A model generated the notes under the pieces. It saw only the letters and a list, made by a program, of their open reading frames with translations. It made no database searches and was not told the origin of the DNA. From positions 1 through 64,000 of the forward strand of contig JARLIK010000028.1 of assembly GCA_031291755.1 (NCBI GenBank): a stretch of 64,000 bases of DNA. The letters are read 5' to 3'. Shown here piece after piece: positions 26,172 to 34,725 of the stretch. The first letter of the stretch is position 1. Each line of letters begins with the position of its first letter. A program made the position numbers and the translations under genes. This DNA is from Acidocella sp. (GTDB taxonomy: Bacteria; Pseudomonadota; Alphaproteobacteria; Acetobacterales; Acetobacteraceae).

Positions 26172-27188
26172 ATGCGTAAAATCTTCGCCGGGCTTTTTTT
26201 TGCCGTGATCGCCGGTATCGCCGTTTTTGTGCTGTGGCCGGCGCCCGATAGCGGGCTGGTGCTGTATTCAGGGGTCGATTACGGCCCCGCTGTCGCCGCG
26301 GCCTTCACCAAGGAAACCGGGATCAAGGTGAACAGCGTTGACCTCGCCACCGGCAGCCTGCTGGCGCGGATCGTTGCCCAGGGCCAGCATCCGGATTGGC
26401 AGATCGCCTGGTTCGACGGTGCCACCGCCGCCGCTGCGCTGGATGCTGACGGGCTGCTGGCGCACGGCCTGCCGGCGCCGCAAAATCTCACCCCGGCGGG
26501 GCAATCCATGCTGAGCGCCGATGGTGCTTATATCCCGACCGGCTTCACCTTGGCGGGCGTGTTTATCTACGATCCGGCGCGCCTGGCCGCGCCGCCCGCC
26601 GGCTGGAGCAATCTGCCGGATGCAGCTTTCAAAGGCGTGGTGGGAATGAACGATCCGTCAATTTCCGGCCCCACCTATCCGATGCTGGCCGGTATGCTGA
26701 GCAATGCGGGCGGCTGGCCGCAGGGCCAAGGGTTTGTGCAATCGCTGAAAGCCAATGGCTTGCATATGTTCGCCAAAAATGACGCCACGCTGGCGGCGCT
26801 GCAAGCGCAGGCGATCAGCCTCGCGATCGTGCAATCCTCTGCTGCGGTGTATTTCGCCATGCATCATGAGGGATACAAAATTGCCGTGCCTGCACCAGCC
26901 TATGTGCTGCCAAATGTGATGGTGGAGGCCACTGGACTTTCAGAGCGCCAGCGTAGCGATGCCGCCCGCTTCATGGCCTTTGTGATGCGCCCGGACATCC
27001 AGAAGCTGCGGCAGGCGCAAGGCGAGGCGGATGGCGACTACTGGCCAGTTACCCAGGATGCCCCAGCCCCGCTGCCCGGCATGCCTGATCTCAGCCAGAT
27101 CAAAACCGCCACGCTCGATCCTGCGCTTTGGGGCAGTTTAGAGGACCAGATCAATAGCTGGTTCGCCAAGTTGATGTCCGGCGCATGA
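26172..27188 (+). CDS. Ferric-type ABC transporter substrate-binding protein
   Basis: The 338-residue protein has an N-terminal hydrophobic export or anchor segment (MRKIFAGLFFAVIAGIAVFVLW). The body matches family 1 solute-binding proteins of the iron(III) (FbpA/AfuA-like) type: LVLYSGVDYGPAVAAAFTKE at the start and a conserved WSNLPDAAFKGVVGM region. Its stop overlaps the permease start (ATGA). With the following two-domain permease and ATPase it forms a complete importer downstream of tonB. Ferric iron is the likely cargo, but 2-aminoethylphosphonate-type relatives exist. Confidence 0.82.
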   Translation: MRKIFAGLFFAVIAGIAVFVLWPAPDSGLVLYSGVDYGPAVAAAFTKETGIKVNSVDLATGSLLARIVAQGQHPDWQIAWFDGATAAAALDADGLLAHGLPAPQNLTPAGQSMLSADGAYIPTGFTLAGVFIYDPARLAAPPAGWSNLPDAAFKGVVGMNDPSISGPTYPMLAGMLSNAGGWPQGQGFVQSLKANGLHMFAKNDATLAALQAQAISLAIVQSSAAVYFAMHHEGYKIAVPAPAYVLPNVMVEATGLSERQRSDAARFMAFVMRPDIQKLRQAQGEADGDYWPVTQDAPAPLPGMPDLSQIKTATLDPALWGSLEDQINSWFAKLMSGA

Positions 27189-28735
27189 GGCTGCTGCGCG
27201 GGCTGCTGCTGGCGCTGCTGGCTTTTTTGTTCATCTATCCGCTGGCCCGGCTGCTCAGCCTGCCGCTGCTGGCGGCGGGTGGCGGGGTCAGCGGTAATTG
27301 GCTGGCGCTGGGTAATTCGGTGGCTTTTGCGCTGGTGGTGGGTGCCATTGCAGCACCGGCCGGGGCGGCCATGGCGCAGGCGCTGGAGACCAGGAGCGGC
27401 TTTGCGGTTCGTGCACTTGGGCTGGTGTTGTGGCTGTTATTTCTCACCCCCGGCTATGTGCTCACCACCGGCTGGCTGATTATTTTTACCAGTCCGGCGG
27501 TGCGCAACAGCCTGTTCGGGCATTGGTTTCTGGGAGCCGCCGGGCTGGTGTTTCTCTACAGCATGAAGGCCCTGCCGTTTGCGGTCTTCGTCGCCCGCGC
27601 CACCTTCGCGCAGGCCAGCACGGCGTTGAGCGAGGCGGCACTGGTGCTGGGGGTTAGCCCTTGGCGCCGGCTGGGGTTGAATCTGCGTCTGGCGCTGCCG
27701 GCGATGGCGGCGGCCTTCACAATTGCGGCCATCGAAACGATGCAAGAGTTTGGTATTCCCGCGACCTTGGGTGTGACCGCCAAAATACCCATCCTCACCT
27801 ACGCTATCTATCAGCGCCTCAACACCACGCCGACGGATTTTACCGGTGCGGCGCTGCTGTGCTGGTGGCTGATATTGAGTGCGGTGCTGTTGGCACTGTT
27901 GCAAATGGCCGTGCAGCGCCGCTATCAAGCGGCACTGACCCATGGCCGGGCCCGGCATGGTGCCAAGCGTGCGCCTGGCAGGCTGCAATATACCGCGTTG
28001 ACTTTTACTGTGGTCTTGCTCGGCGGGCTCGGCATTGCCGCCCCGCTTTTCGCATTATGCGGCGTGGCGTTGAGCCCTGTCCCCGATATGCGAAATCTGG
28101 ACGCGCTGGCGCGCTCGCTCGGCTATGGCGTGCTGGCCGCCAGCCTGGCGCTGATGGTCGCCATTACGGTGCTGAAGCTGCAGCAAGGGCGTTCATTTTG
28201 GTTTGCCGCCGCGTTGCAAGGGCTGCTGGCGGCCAATATGGCGGTGCCGGGTTTAATTCTGGGGGCGGGCTATGTCATTGCCTTTAACAATGATTATTTG
28301 CCGCTTTATGGCACGGCGTTGCTGCTGATCATTGCTTATACCGCGGGCGCTCTACCGGTTGCCATCCGCCTGCTGGGCACGGCGCTGGCGCAGCTTGATA
28401 GCAAACTGAGCGAGGCGGCACGGATTTTTGCGCTGCCGCTTGCCACCCGTGCCATCGATATTGAAGCCGCCTTGCTGATTCAGCCGGGTCTGTACGCTTG
28501 GCTGCTGGTCGTCGCGGCTGTGATGTTTGAGCTGCCGGTTTCGGAATTGCTGTATGTGCCTGGCCAGATGCCGCTTGGCGTCGCCATTGTGTCCGCCGAT
28601 ATGATGGCCCGCTACGGCGAGGCGGCACGGCTGGCTTTGCTCGGCATGGCGATGCTGGTGGGGCTGGCTGCAGTGCTAACAGCGGGGTTGCGGCTGCTGA
28701 CAAACTGGCCCGCTGAAAAGTCCGTGGCACCATGA
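27185..28735 (+). CDS. Two-domain ABC transporter permease (ferric type)
   Basis: The 516-residue membrane protein has a duplicated permease domain (about 12 helices), as in FbpB/SfuB. Each half carries an EAA-like loop: ALSEAALVLGVSPWRRLGLN (about 148-167) and KLSEAARIFALPLATRA in the second half. It is coupled by ATGA to both the binding protein before it and the ATPase after it, so all three are made together. Confidence 0.87.
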   Translation: MRLLRGLLLALLAFLFIYPLARLLSLPLLAAGGGVSGNWLALGNSVAFALVVGAIAAPAGAAMAQALETRSGFAVRALGLVLWLLFLTPGYVLTTGWLIIFTSPAVRNSLFGHWFLGAAGLVFLYSMKALPFAVFVARATFAQASTALSEAALVLGVSPWRRLGLNLRLALPAMAAAFTIAAIETMQEFGIPATLGVTAKIPILTYAIYQRLNTTPTDFTGAALLCWWLILSAVLLALLQMAVQRRYQAALTHGRARHGAKRAPGRLQYTALTFTVVLLGGLGIAAPLFALCGVALSPVPDMRNLDALARSLGYGVLAASLALMVAITVLKLQQGRSFWFAAALQGLLAANMAVPGLILGAGYVIAFNNDYLPLYGTALLLIIAYTAGALPVAIRLLGTALAQLDSKLSEAARIFALPLATRAIDIEAALLIQPGLYAWLLVVAAVMFELPVSELLYVPGQMPLGVAIVSADMMARYGEAARLALLGMAMLVGLAAVLTAGLRLLTNWPAEKSVAP

Positions 28736-29787
28736 GCCTGAGTTTGCAGATCGAAGCGGCGAGCCGCCGGCTGGGTAACCGGGTGGTGCTGCGCGACATT
28801 CATCTCAGCCTGGCGCAGGGCAGCTTTATGGTGCTGGCGGGGGAATCCGGCTCGGGTAAAACCACCGCGCTGCGGATGATCGCCGGGCTGGACCGGGCTG
28901 ATAGCGGCCGGATCAGCATTAATGGTGAAATTGTTGATGATGCGGGGCGGATTTTTATTCCCGCCGAGCGGCGTGGGCTGGGTATGGTGTTTCAGGAGTT
29001 CGCGCTCTGGCCGCATTTGAGCTGCCTGGAAAACGTGGCTCTGGCGGTGCCTGCACAAACGCCGAAGCGCAACAGCGTGGCGCTGGACCTGCTGGCCCGG
29101 ATGGGGGTTGCCGCGGCGGCAGGGCGGCGGCCCGCACAGCTTTCCGGTGGCCAGCAGCAGCGCGTCGGCATCGCCCGCGCCCTGGCCGCGCAACCAAAAT
29201 TGCTGCTGCTGGACGAGCCGCTATCCAGCCTGGACATGGAGACACGGGACCGTTTGCGTGAAGAGATACGAGATAGCGTGCGGGCGGCGGGGGTTTCAGC
29301 GGTGCTGGTCAGCCACGATCCGGCGGATTGCTGGTCGCTGGCAGACTATGTGGCGGTGCTCGAACAAGGTGTCATTCGCCAGCAGGGCAGCCCAAGGTCA
29401 CTATGGGAGGCACCGCAGACGGCCTACATCGCCCGCTTCACCGGTGCGCTGGGCGGCATGGTGGTGCCGGTGGTTATTCGCGATGGCAAAGCGGTACTTG
29501 ACCTGCCAGGCGTGACGCTGGTTTTGCCAGGACCGGCCCCCACCACGCCGCATGCCCGCCTGTTTTGGCGTGAGGATGCGGTGACTCCGGCAGCCGCAGA
29601 CACAGGTGTTACCGCCGAGGCATTATCAGCCGATTTTGAGGCTGGGCGATTCCGGGTACGCTGGCGCGTCGCAGGGCTGCCGCAGCCACTCACCGGCTAC
29701 GTGCCAATACCGCCGCCATTGGGGCCGATGCGTATTGGTATCGATGCCGGCAAGCTGTTTTTATTTCATGACGATGGAGAGTTTTGA
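28732..29787 (+). CDS. ABC transporter ATP-binding protein (ferric/FbpC-like)
   Basis: The 351-residue ATPase has Walker A GESGSGKTT (37-45), Q-loop FQEFALWPH, signature LSGGQQQR (137-144), Walker B LLLLDEP (157-163) and switch His in VLVSHD. A C-terminal TOBE-like domain (about 240-350) is present, as in FbpC. The ATG overlaps the permease stop (ATGA), and the stop lies two bases before the next ATG. It powers the two-domain permease upstream. Confidence 0.9.
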   Translation: MSLSLQIEAASRRLGNRVVLRDIHLSLAQGSFMVLAGESGSGKTTALRMIAGLDRADSGRISINGEIVDDAGRIFIPAERRGLGMVFQEFALWPHLSCLENVALAVPAQTPKRNSVALDLLARMGVAAAAGRRPAQLSGGQQQRVGIARALAAQPKLLLLDEPLSSLDMETRDRLREEIRDSVRAAGVSAVLVSHDPADCWSLADYVAVLEQGVIRQQGSPRSLWEAPQTAYIARFTGALGGMVVPVVIRDGKAVLDLPGVTLVLPGPAPTTPHARLFWREDAVTPAAADTGVTAEALSADFEAGRFRVRWRVAGLPQPLTGYVPIPPPLGPMRIGIDAGKLFLFHDDGEF

Positions 29788-29789
29788 CC

Positions 29790-30506
29790 ATGATAGCCGC
29801 CGTGATCACCACGTTTCTTACCGCTTCGGTCGAATGGGTGGAAGCTTATACAATTATTCTGGCAGTTGCGCTTTCGATTGGCTGGCGCCGCGCTCTGGGG
29901 GCCGCGGCCACCGCCTTGGCGGTGCTGGCGCTGCTCACCGGAATCGGCAGCTTTGTTCTGACACGAATTGGCGATTTTGCCATTTTGCAATTCATCGTTG
30001 GGGTGTTTTTGACTTTGTTCGGTGTGCGCTGGCTGGGCAAGGCGGTGGCGCGTGGTGCCGGGCTGAAGAAGCTGCACGACGAGGACGCTGAGTTCGTCGC
30101 CTTAAGGGCCAGCAAGGAGATTCATGAAGCACGTGCCGCGTGGTTGATCGCCTTCAACGGTATGCTATTGGAAGGATTGGAGGTTTGGCTAATCGTCGTG
30201 GCGTTGGGGGTGCAAACGCACCATACCTTAGCCGCCGCCGGTGCGGCGATTCTGGCCTTAGCCGTGGTGGCCACTGCCGGAGCGCTGGCGCGCAAGCCGC
30301 TATCCCGCGTGCCGGAGAATACCATCAAATTCGTGGTGGGCGCTGGCATTTTGAGTTTTGGCACGTTCTGGGTGCTGGAATCGCTTGGCTATCATTGGCT
30401 GCTGGGCGACGTGACGTTGCTGGCGTTATTTGGTTTCTATGGTCTCGGCGGGTTGGCGCTGGTCCGGCTCTACACCCCGAAAACTGCAACGGCGAAGGTG
30501 ATCTGA
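29790..30506 (+). CDS. FTR1/COG4280-like membrane permease
   Basis: The 238-residue polytopic protein has about seven helices. Two glutamate pairs of the ExxE kind lie in membrane segments: EWVEA (15-19) and LEGLEVW (E128, E131), resembling the REGLE iron-binding motifs of the FTR1 family. The ATG at 29790 follows GGAGAGTTTTGACC; the TTG at 29784 overlaps the ATPase stop and is less likely. Position at the end of a ferric ABC/TonB locus supports metal transport. Assignment to the COG4280 group of predicted membrane proteins is from memory. Confidence 0.72.
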   Translation: MIAAVITTFLTASVEWVEAYTIILAVALSIGWRRALGAAATALAVLALLTGIGSFVLTRIGDFAILQFIVGVFLTLFGVRWLGKAVARGAGLKKLHDEDAEFVALRASKEIHEARAAWLIAFNGMLLEGLEVWLIVVALGVQTHHTLAAAGAAILALAVVATAGALARKPLSRVPENTIKFVVGAGILSFGTFWVLESLGYHWLLGDVTLLALFGFYGLGGLALVRLYTPKTATAKVI

Positions 30507-30673
30507 TGCAAGGCTTCATCAAGACTCTGTTTGGCGACAAAAACACACTGGTGGTTGTTGCCGGTGCTATTCTTGCGGCGGTGCTGGTGCTGCATTCACC
30601 TTTGCCGGTTCTGGCGGGAGCGTTGCTGCCGCTTTGCCTGTTGGCTGGTGCTGCATATTTAGCGAGGCACTGA
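30506..30673 (+). CDS. Small membrane protein ending the iron-type locus
   Basis: The 55-residue protein MQGFIKTLFGDKNTLVVV... has two hydrophobic helices (about 15-33 and 35-52). Its ATG overlaps the previous stop (TGATG), so it is coupled to the EGLE permease gene. No family is recognised; it could be an accessory subunit of that permease. Confidence 0.6.
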   Translation: MQGFIKTLFGDKNTLVVVAGAILAAVLVLHSPLPVLAGALLPLCLLAGAAYLARH

Positions 30674-31142
30674 AAGCACCGGCCCATAAAAAGCCGCCCA
30701 GACCGTTGCGATGCTTGAGGCTGATCACGAGTTGGCGCCAAGGAGCGGCCACGCGGCATAGTGGATGATAGACGGTCTACTGGTCGAGGAGAGCTATACC
30801 TGCAGCTAAACAATTGTGTCGGATGCAGCTTAAGAGATGTTGCGTTCACGTAGGACGTTCGTGCCATTGTGTCACCAGTCCGGCCACGCCCTGGTGGATT
30901 TTGGCGATGCAGACGGGTACGGTGGCTATTAGCCGGAAAGGAGTAAATTAAGCTGGTACTGTGCCCCCGCTTTGAACCTTCAAGGCTGAGTGCTTCATGG
31001 TGAATTCAGTAAAATCAATAGCTTCCACTGCCCAGTTTCATCACCTGTGGCACGCCAGCGCCGTCAATTCATTGATATTGCTTGATAATTTTGGTGTTGT
31101 CCCGCATATGCGTCATTGTCTTGTGTCATAGCGGGAAGCCAA
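30674..31142. other. Gene-free stretch before the integrase fragment
   Basis: No supported ORF on either strand; the overlapping frames contain no recognisable domain. Sequence texture changes here, with lower GC and broken frames, marking the boundary between the iron-type locus and the island-like block. No terminator with a convincing T-run was seen. Confidence 0.45.
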
Positions 31143-31457
31143 ATGCCGGGTTGTTCTTTTGTCGAAAGGCGGGGTAACCGGTACTATTTCCGGATGCGAA
31201 TTCCGCTCGATTTTGTGGTTGTTACTGAGCAAACGCACGTCGCCGCCGCACTTGGTATGGCCGATCAGCGCATCGCTAAAATTAAATCTAAGATTTTTTT
31301 GTTGCTTACTAAGTTTCTGGGGACAATGCGTCTCAAGATGGCAAACCCACTCAACATCGGTGGCCATAATGACTACCGCCGTTTGGAAATGCTGGTGGCG
31401 TCAATCAAGCCGCAAACCAGCCGGTTCAGTGGTACTCTTTGCCGTCATTACTCATAG
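31143..31457 (+). pseudogene. N-terminal fragment of a phage-type integrase (DUF6538 domain)
   Basis: The 104-codon reading frame starts MPGCSFVERRGNRYYFRMRI and continues PLDF, a good match to the N-terminal DUF6538 domain that begins many alphaproteobacterial tyrosine recombinases, followed by a diverged HVAAALGMADQRIAKIKSK helix. After about residue 65 the match is lost, and there is no core-binding or catalytic domain with R-H-R-Y residues. It is best read as a decayed integrase start left at the edge of an island. Confidence 0.6.
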
Positions 31458-31555
31458 ACTTGCAGGGGTAAACCTAATGGGCCCCGTGCGCAGTTTCGTG
31501 ATAATCTCTTCAGGCTTATAAAGCCTCCCTATCAAAATTTTCTTCCGCAGACCGC

Positions 31556-31593
31556 CGAGAAAACTCCATTTATCAATACCCCTAATTGCGGGG
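31556..31593 (+). repeat. Left copy of a diverged 38-bp direct repeat
   Basis: This 38-bp sequence, ending TTATCAATACCCCTAATTGCGGGG in part, matches 52479-52516 at about 31 of 38 positions in the same orientation. Weaker similarity continues about 25 bp upstream of each. The two copies frame 31.6-52.5 kb. The core of each is a short interrupted palindrome CCCC...GGGG. Confidence 0.5.
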
Positions 31594-31682
31594 AAAATTG
31601 GCTCCGAAACGATTTGTATATTGTACAACAAAGCGAGCTGATGCTAAAATGTGTCTACTTCAGACATCAATAGGAATATGCA

Positions 31683-32051
31683 TTGATTTTCAATCTTATC
31701 ATTCCAAAGCTAAATGAATATATGAAGTCGGCTCGCATTGAAGCTCTTTATGTTACAATAGGCGAACAATTATTGTCAGGTAGTAAGGTTTTGGACATGA
31801 GCGTCGATCTTTCGAACGTCTTTGCGCAGAATTGTCCGCCTATTTCTTATCATCGCGTGGTATTGCGGGAAAAACTTTGGGTACGAAAACTTCTGATACA
31901 ACCTGGGTCTTATTGTAATCCAGATGATTGCATCGCGTTGTTGAGCAGTGAGCCGACGGAGGCTTTGGATCAGGCCATCGCCCGTCCGGCCCGGATCATG
32001 GTTGCGGGGATCGTTTATCATCCTGAAATGTGGTCGGGGTCTCACGCTTGA
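31683..32051 (+). CDS. Lipoyl-like domain protein lacking the lipoyl lysine
   Basis: The 122-residue protein starts at TTG 31683 (TAGGAA upstream). The middle (about 18-90) aligns by eye with the lipoyl/biotinyl hammerhead fold of the 101-residue protein at 33388-33693: VTIGEQLLSGSKVLDMSVDLS against the WHGGIGTPFNTGDMVVELETHK region, then a G-x-Y turn and IALLSS. At the position of the modified lysine it has Leu (SVDLS in place of ETHKA), so it should not be lipoylated. Its TGA overlaps the TTG of the next gene. Fold assignment is inference from this alignment only. Confidence 0.5.
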   Translation: MIFNLIIPKLNEYMKSARIEALYVTIGEQLLSGSKVLDMSVDLSNVFAQNCPPISYHRVVLREKLWVRKLLIQPGSYCNPDDCIALLSSEPTEALDQAIARPARIMVAGIVYHPEMWSGSHA

Positions 32052-33382
32052 GCGAAATTCCACTTATCTTAGGCACCCTTCCGGTACCCGGACATGTTGT
32101 CAAAAAATCCGGTATCTATTGGCTTTATCCAGATAATTATTTATGCCGCAAAAATCAGGTGGTCGGCTTTTGCAACATCAGCCTGGAGTCTATGCCGGGC
32201 AACGCAGTGGCTCAGCCGCCTTTTGCGGGTGAAGCCGATCTGCAGGTCGCTTTCGCCGCACCGGTGGATGGCCGTTTGCGTATTGATCATGAGACGTCCT
32301 TTGGCGGCTACTTGAATTTTCTAGGGTCCCAACTTTGGGACTCGCGCACGGTTATCGCTTACCTGACACCTTCAGAAGCCATTCCTGGCCTGATGCCCGC
32401 AAATCTGATGGAGATGAATCTCCTGATGCTGGCTGGAAAATTAATGACCGGTCTCGCAAATTACGGAACCTCGATGCTCCCAGGCTGGCATAGCCAAGTG
32501 CGCGCCTGGTGGAAGGGCCCGGCGAAGCTGACAAAGACTCTCCTGACACTTGGGATTTGCGATGCGCAAGGACCGGTGCTTGGCGATCAGGGGGCGTTCC
32601 TGGAATTTTTCGAAGACGCTGACTTTCCATGCCATCTCGTAAATGTCCAAAATGAGCTTATGGTGCCCTGCGCACAATGCCTGATCGAGCAGTTTTTCCG
32701 TACCGAGGATGATTTCAATTCTATCGCCGACGATATCAGGCAGCATATTTTTCACGGCATGGTTAAACCAACAGTCGAGGATTATTTTTTTGCGGGCTGC
32801 CTGTTAACGGCGCTGCAAGATTCGCCTGTGCGGCGCAGCTACGATATTGTCGTTGATGGTGGCTATCAAAGAAGTCCGGCGCCATCGTATATTTTGCTGT
32901 CCTCTCATGCTGAGCCATTGCAGATTTTGCGTCATAAAAAGCTTGGCTATCACCTTCGGATTTACCAGTTCCGCATCGAACAGATGGGGGCCGCCAGCCG
33001 GGCTTGGCTGAATCAGGCATTTGAAATAATCCCACGCACGATTGCTGATATCAAATCCGATTACATCCGGCTTTTCAGCGCTTTCCGTTCGCATACCAAG
33101 GCGCAATTCATCATCCTGAATCAGATGTCGACATCGGGACGCGAGGATTTGGCATTTTACACGCCGTTTGATGCACCCATGGGCAATATCCTTGTGCATG
33201 TTGCGGCCAAGGAAATGAATCTGATGCTCGACGAACTGCAAGAGCAAGCCGGTATCTCGGTGATTGATGTCGATGCGATTGCAGCCGAGTTGGGTGGCGG
33301 GCATCATTTGCCTGACGGTATTCACCAGAGCGGCGTCATGCAGAAGCGCATACGCACGGAACTTTTAAAACTTATGTACTAG
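32048..33382 (+). CDS. SGNH-like hydrolase/acyltransferase protein
   Basis: The 444-residue protein starts at TTG 32048, overlapping the previous stop (TTGA). The N-terminal part is not recognised. The C-terminal part (about 330-444) looks like the end of an SGNH/GDSL domain: a strand KAQFIILNQM, the SVIDVDAI strand shared with the two neighbouring SGNH-like proteins, and PDGIHQS giving the D-x-x-H motif of block V. The start lacks a clear ribosome site, consistent with coupling. It converges, 5 bp apart, with the lipoyl domain gene. Its function is probably ester or acyl handling in the same pathway. Confidence 0.6.
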   Translation: MSEIPLILGTLPVPGHVVKKSGIYWLYPDNYLCRKNQVVGFCNISLESMPGNAVAQPPFAGEADLQVAFAAPVDGRLRIDHETSFGGYLNFLGSQLWDSRTVIAYLTPSEAIPGLMPANLMEMNLLMLAGKLMTGLANYGTSMLPGWHSQVRAWWKGPAKLTKTLLTLGICDAQGPVLGDQGAFLEFFEDADFPCHLVNVQNELMVPCAQCLIEQFFRTEDDFNSIADDIRQHIFHGMVKPTVEDYFFAGCLLTALQDSPVRRSYDIVVDGGYQRSPAPSYILLSSHAEPLQILRHKKLGYHLRIYQFRIEQMGAASRAWLNQAFEIIPRTIADIKSDYIRLFSAFRSHTKAQFIILNQMSTSGREDLAFYTPFDAPMGNILVHVAAKEMNLMLDELQEQAGISVIDVDAIAAELGGGHHLPDGIHQSGVMQKRIRTELLKLMY

Positions 33383-33387
33383 ATGAA

Positions 33388-33693
33388 TTATGCGATTTCA
33401 AACTCTACTAGCATATCTGCCGTAGCTTCGGTCTGCTCCGGCAGAGTTTCATCCAATGAGTCGCTGCAAAGACCGAGCGGCACACCGATCTTGCACCATG
33501 CGCCGTCAGGAACGCTTATAACGCGCAAAATTCCGGCTTGCCCAGCCCGCATTTCGATAATCGCCTTATGGGTTTCCAACTCGACAACCATGTCACCCGT
33601 ATTGAACGGCGTGCCGATGCCGCCATGCCATTCCAGAACGCGGAATTCCTCGATGTCCTCGGCAATGGCTGGCACCGATAATTTATAGATCAT
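33388..33693 (-). CDS. Free-standing lipoyl domain protein
   Basis: The 101-residue protein has one lipoyl domain of the E2 type (IYKLSVPAIAEDI, then GDMVVELETHKAIIEM with lysine K43, then AGILRVISVPDGAWCKIGVPLG). There is no peripheral-subunit-binding or catalytic acyltransferase domain, so it is a mobile acyl carrier on its own. GAGG precedes the ATG. It is the last gene of a leftward operon, 18 bp after the E1 beta gene, and is thus the expected acceptor of the acyl group from that E1. Confidence 0.82.
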   Translation of the reverse strand: MIYKLSVPAIAEDIEEFRVLEWHGGIGTPFNTGDMVVELETHKAIIEMRAGQAGILRVISVPDGAWCKIGVPLGLCSDSLDETLPEQTEATADMLVEFEIA

Positions 33694-33711
33694 CCAACAA
33701 ACCTCATTTGA

Positions 33712-34725
33712 TTACGGGTGCAAACATTCCGGATTTGTTGCGTTTATAAAGAATTTTATCTCGTCCACAAGGCGCTGTGCGTTGGGGATGCAGGCGGCCT
33801 CCAGCACCGGGTTTGACGATACCGGAGCCGGCAGTGCGCCGACGCGATGCACGCGCACCGGCCCCAGCCGCCGCTGTACCTGCGCTGCAACTTCGCTTCC
33901 CACGCCGCATGTTACCTGGCCTTCTTCCAGCGTGAGGAGGTTTTTCGTCCGCGCCACCGATTGCGCCACCAGTGCAGCATCCAACGGAATCAGACTGCGT
34001 AAATCTATAACCTCGCAGGATATTCCTTCATTTATTAAAAGATCAGCGGCTTGGTGAGCGACGCGGGTCATGTAGGAATATGTGGCAATTGTGATATCGC
34101 TGCCGGCCCGGATTATTTTAGCGGTGCCAATCGGGGTTCTGTACCGCGCCACCGGCACGTCACCAGGAACCGGAAAGAGTTTTTTATGGTCAACAAAAAT
34201 CACCGGCCCGGGGTCTTCGAGCGCGGCAACCATAAGGCCGTAGGCATCGGCCGGATTGGACGGGCAAACCAGCTTCAAACCAGGCACACCCATCAGCCAA
34301 GATTCAATGCATTGCGAATGTGCAACCCCCTGTCCTTTGGCACCGGCGGTGGTTTTAATAACAATCGGCGCGTGCAACTGGCCGCCGGTTTTGTAACTTA
34401 ACTTCGCGGCGTAATTCACCAACGGGTCAAGGCCCAGCATCAAGAAATCCATATAGGTAATGCTGACCACCGGCCGCAGACCCGCCGCCGCGGCACCCAC
34501 CCCGATGCCGATCATCGCTGCTTCGGCGACCGGCGTGTCGCGTACCCGTGCCGGGCCAAAGGCCGCGAACAGCCCGTCAAATTCACGGTAGGCACCGCCA
34601 AACGCACCAACATCCTGGCCCATGACAAATACCCGCGGGTCGTCAGCCATTGTCTCCCGCAATGCCCGGACGATCGCCTCCCGGTAGAAAAGCCGCTGGT
34701 GTGTGGGAGGCATTTCAGAAGACAT
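33712..34725 (-). CDS. TPP-dependent 2-oxoacid/acetoin-type dehydrogenase E1, beta subunit
   Basis: The 337-residue transketolase-like pyrimidine-binding and C-terminal subunit has FYREAIVRALRETM, VFVMGQDVGAFGGAYR (TPP-activating Glu region), DTPVAEAAMIGIGVGAA and VIDLRSLIPLD. The start at 34725 overlaps the alpha gene by 11 bp; a second ATG at 34713 is possible. With the alpha subunit it makes the heterotetrameric E1 that decarboxylates a 2-oxoacid or cleaves acetoin and transfers the acyl group to lipoyl. The natural substrate is unknown. Confidence 0.88.
   Translation of the reverse strand: MSSEMPPTHQRLFYREAIVRALRETMADDPRVFVMGQDVGAFGGAYREFDGLFAAFGPARVRDTPVAEAAMIGIGVGAAAAGLRPVVSITYMDFLMLGLDPLVNYAAKLSYKTGGQLHAPIVIKTTAGAKGQGVAHSQCIESWLMGVPGLKLVCPSNPADAYGLMVAALEDPGPVIFVDHKKLFPVPGDVPVARYRTPIGTAKIIRAGSDITIATYSYMTRVAHQAADLLINEGISCEVIDLRSLIPLDAALVAQSVARTKNLLTLEEGQVTCGVGSEVAAQVQRRLGPVRVHRVGALPAPVSSNPVLEAACIPNAQRLVDEIKFFINATNPECLHP

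Noticed and set aside
30674-30960. Transposase fragment after the iron-type locus
   Set aside because: Some frames look remnant-like, but none shows a DDE or other transposase motif.
33388-33693. Calling the lipoyl protein a biotin carrier or GcvH
   Set aside because: The ETHKA motif and length match E2 lipoyl domains; biotin carriers have (A/V)MKM, and GcvH is longer with a different surround.
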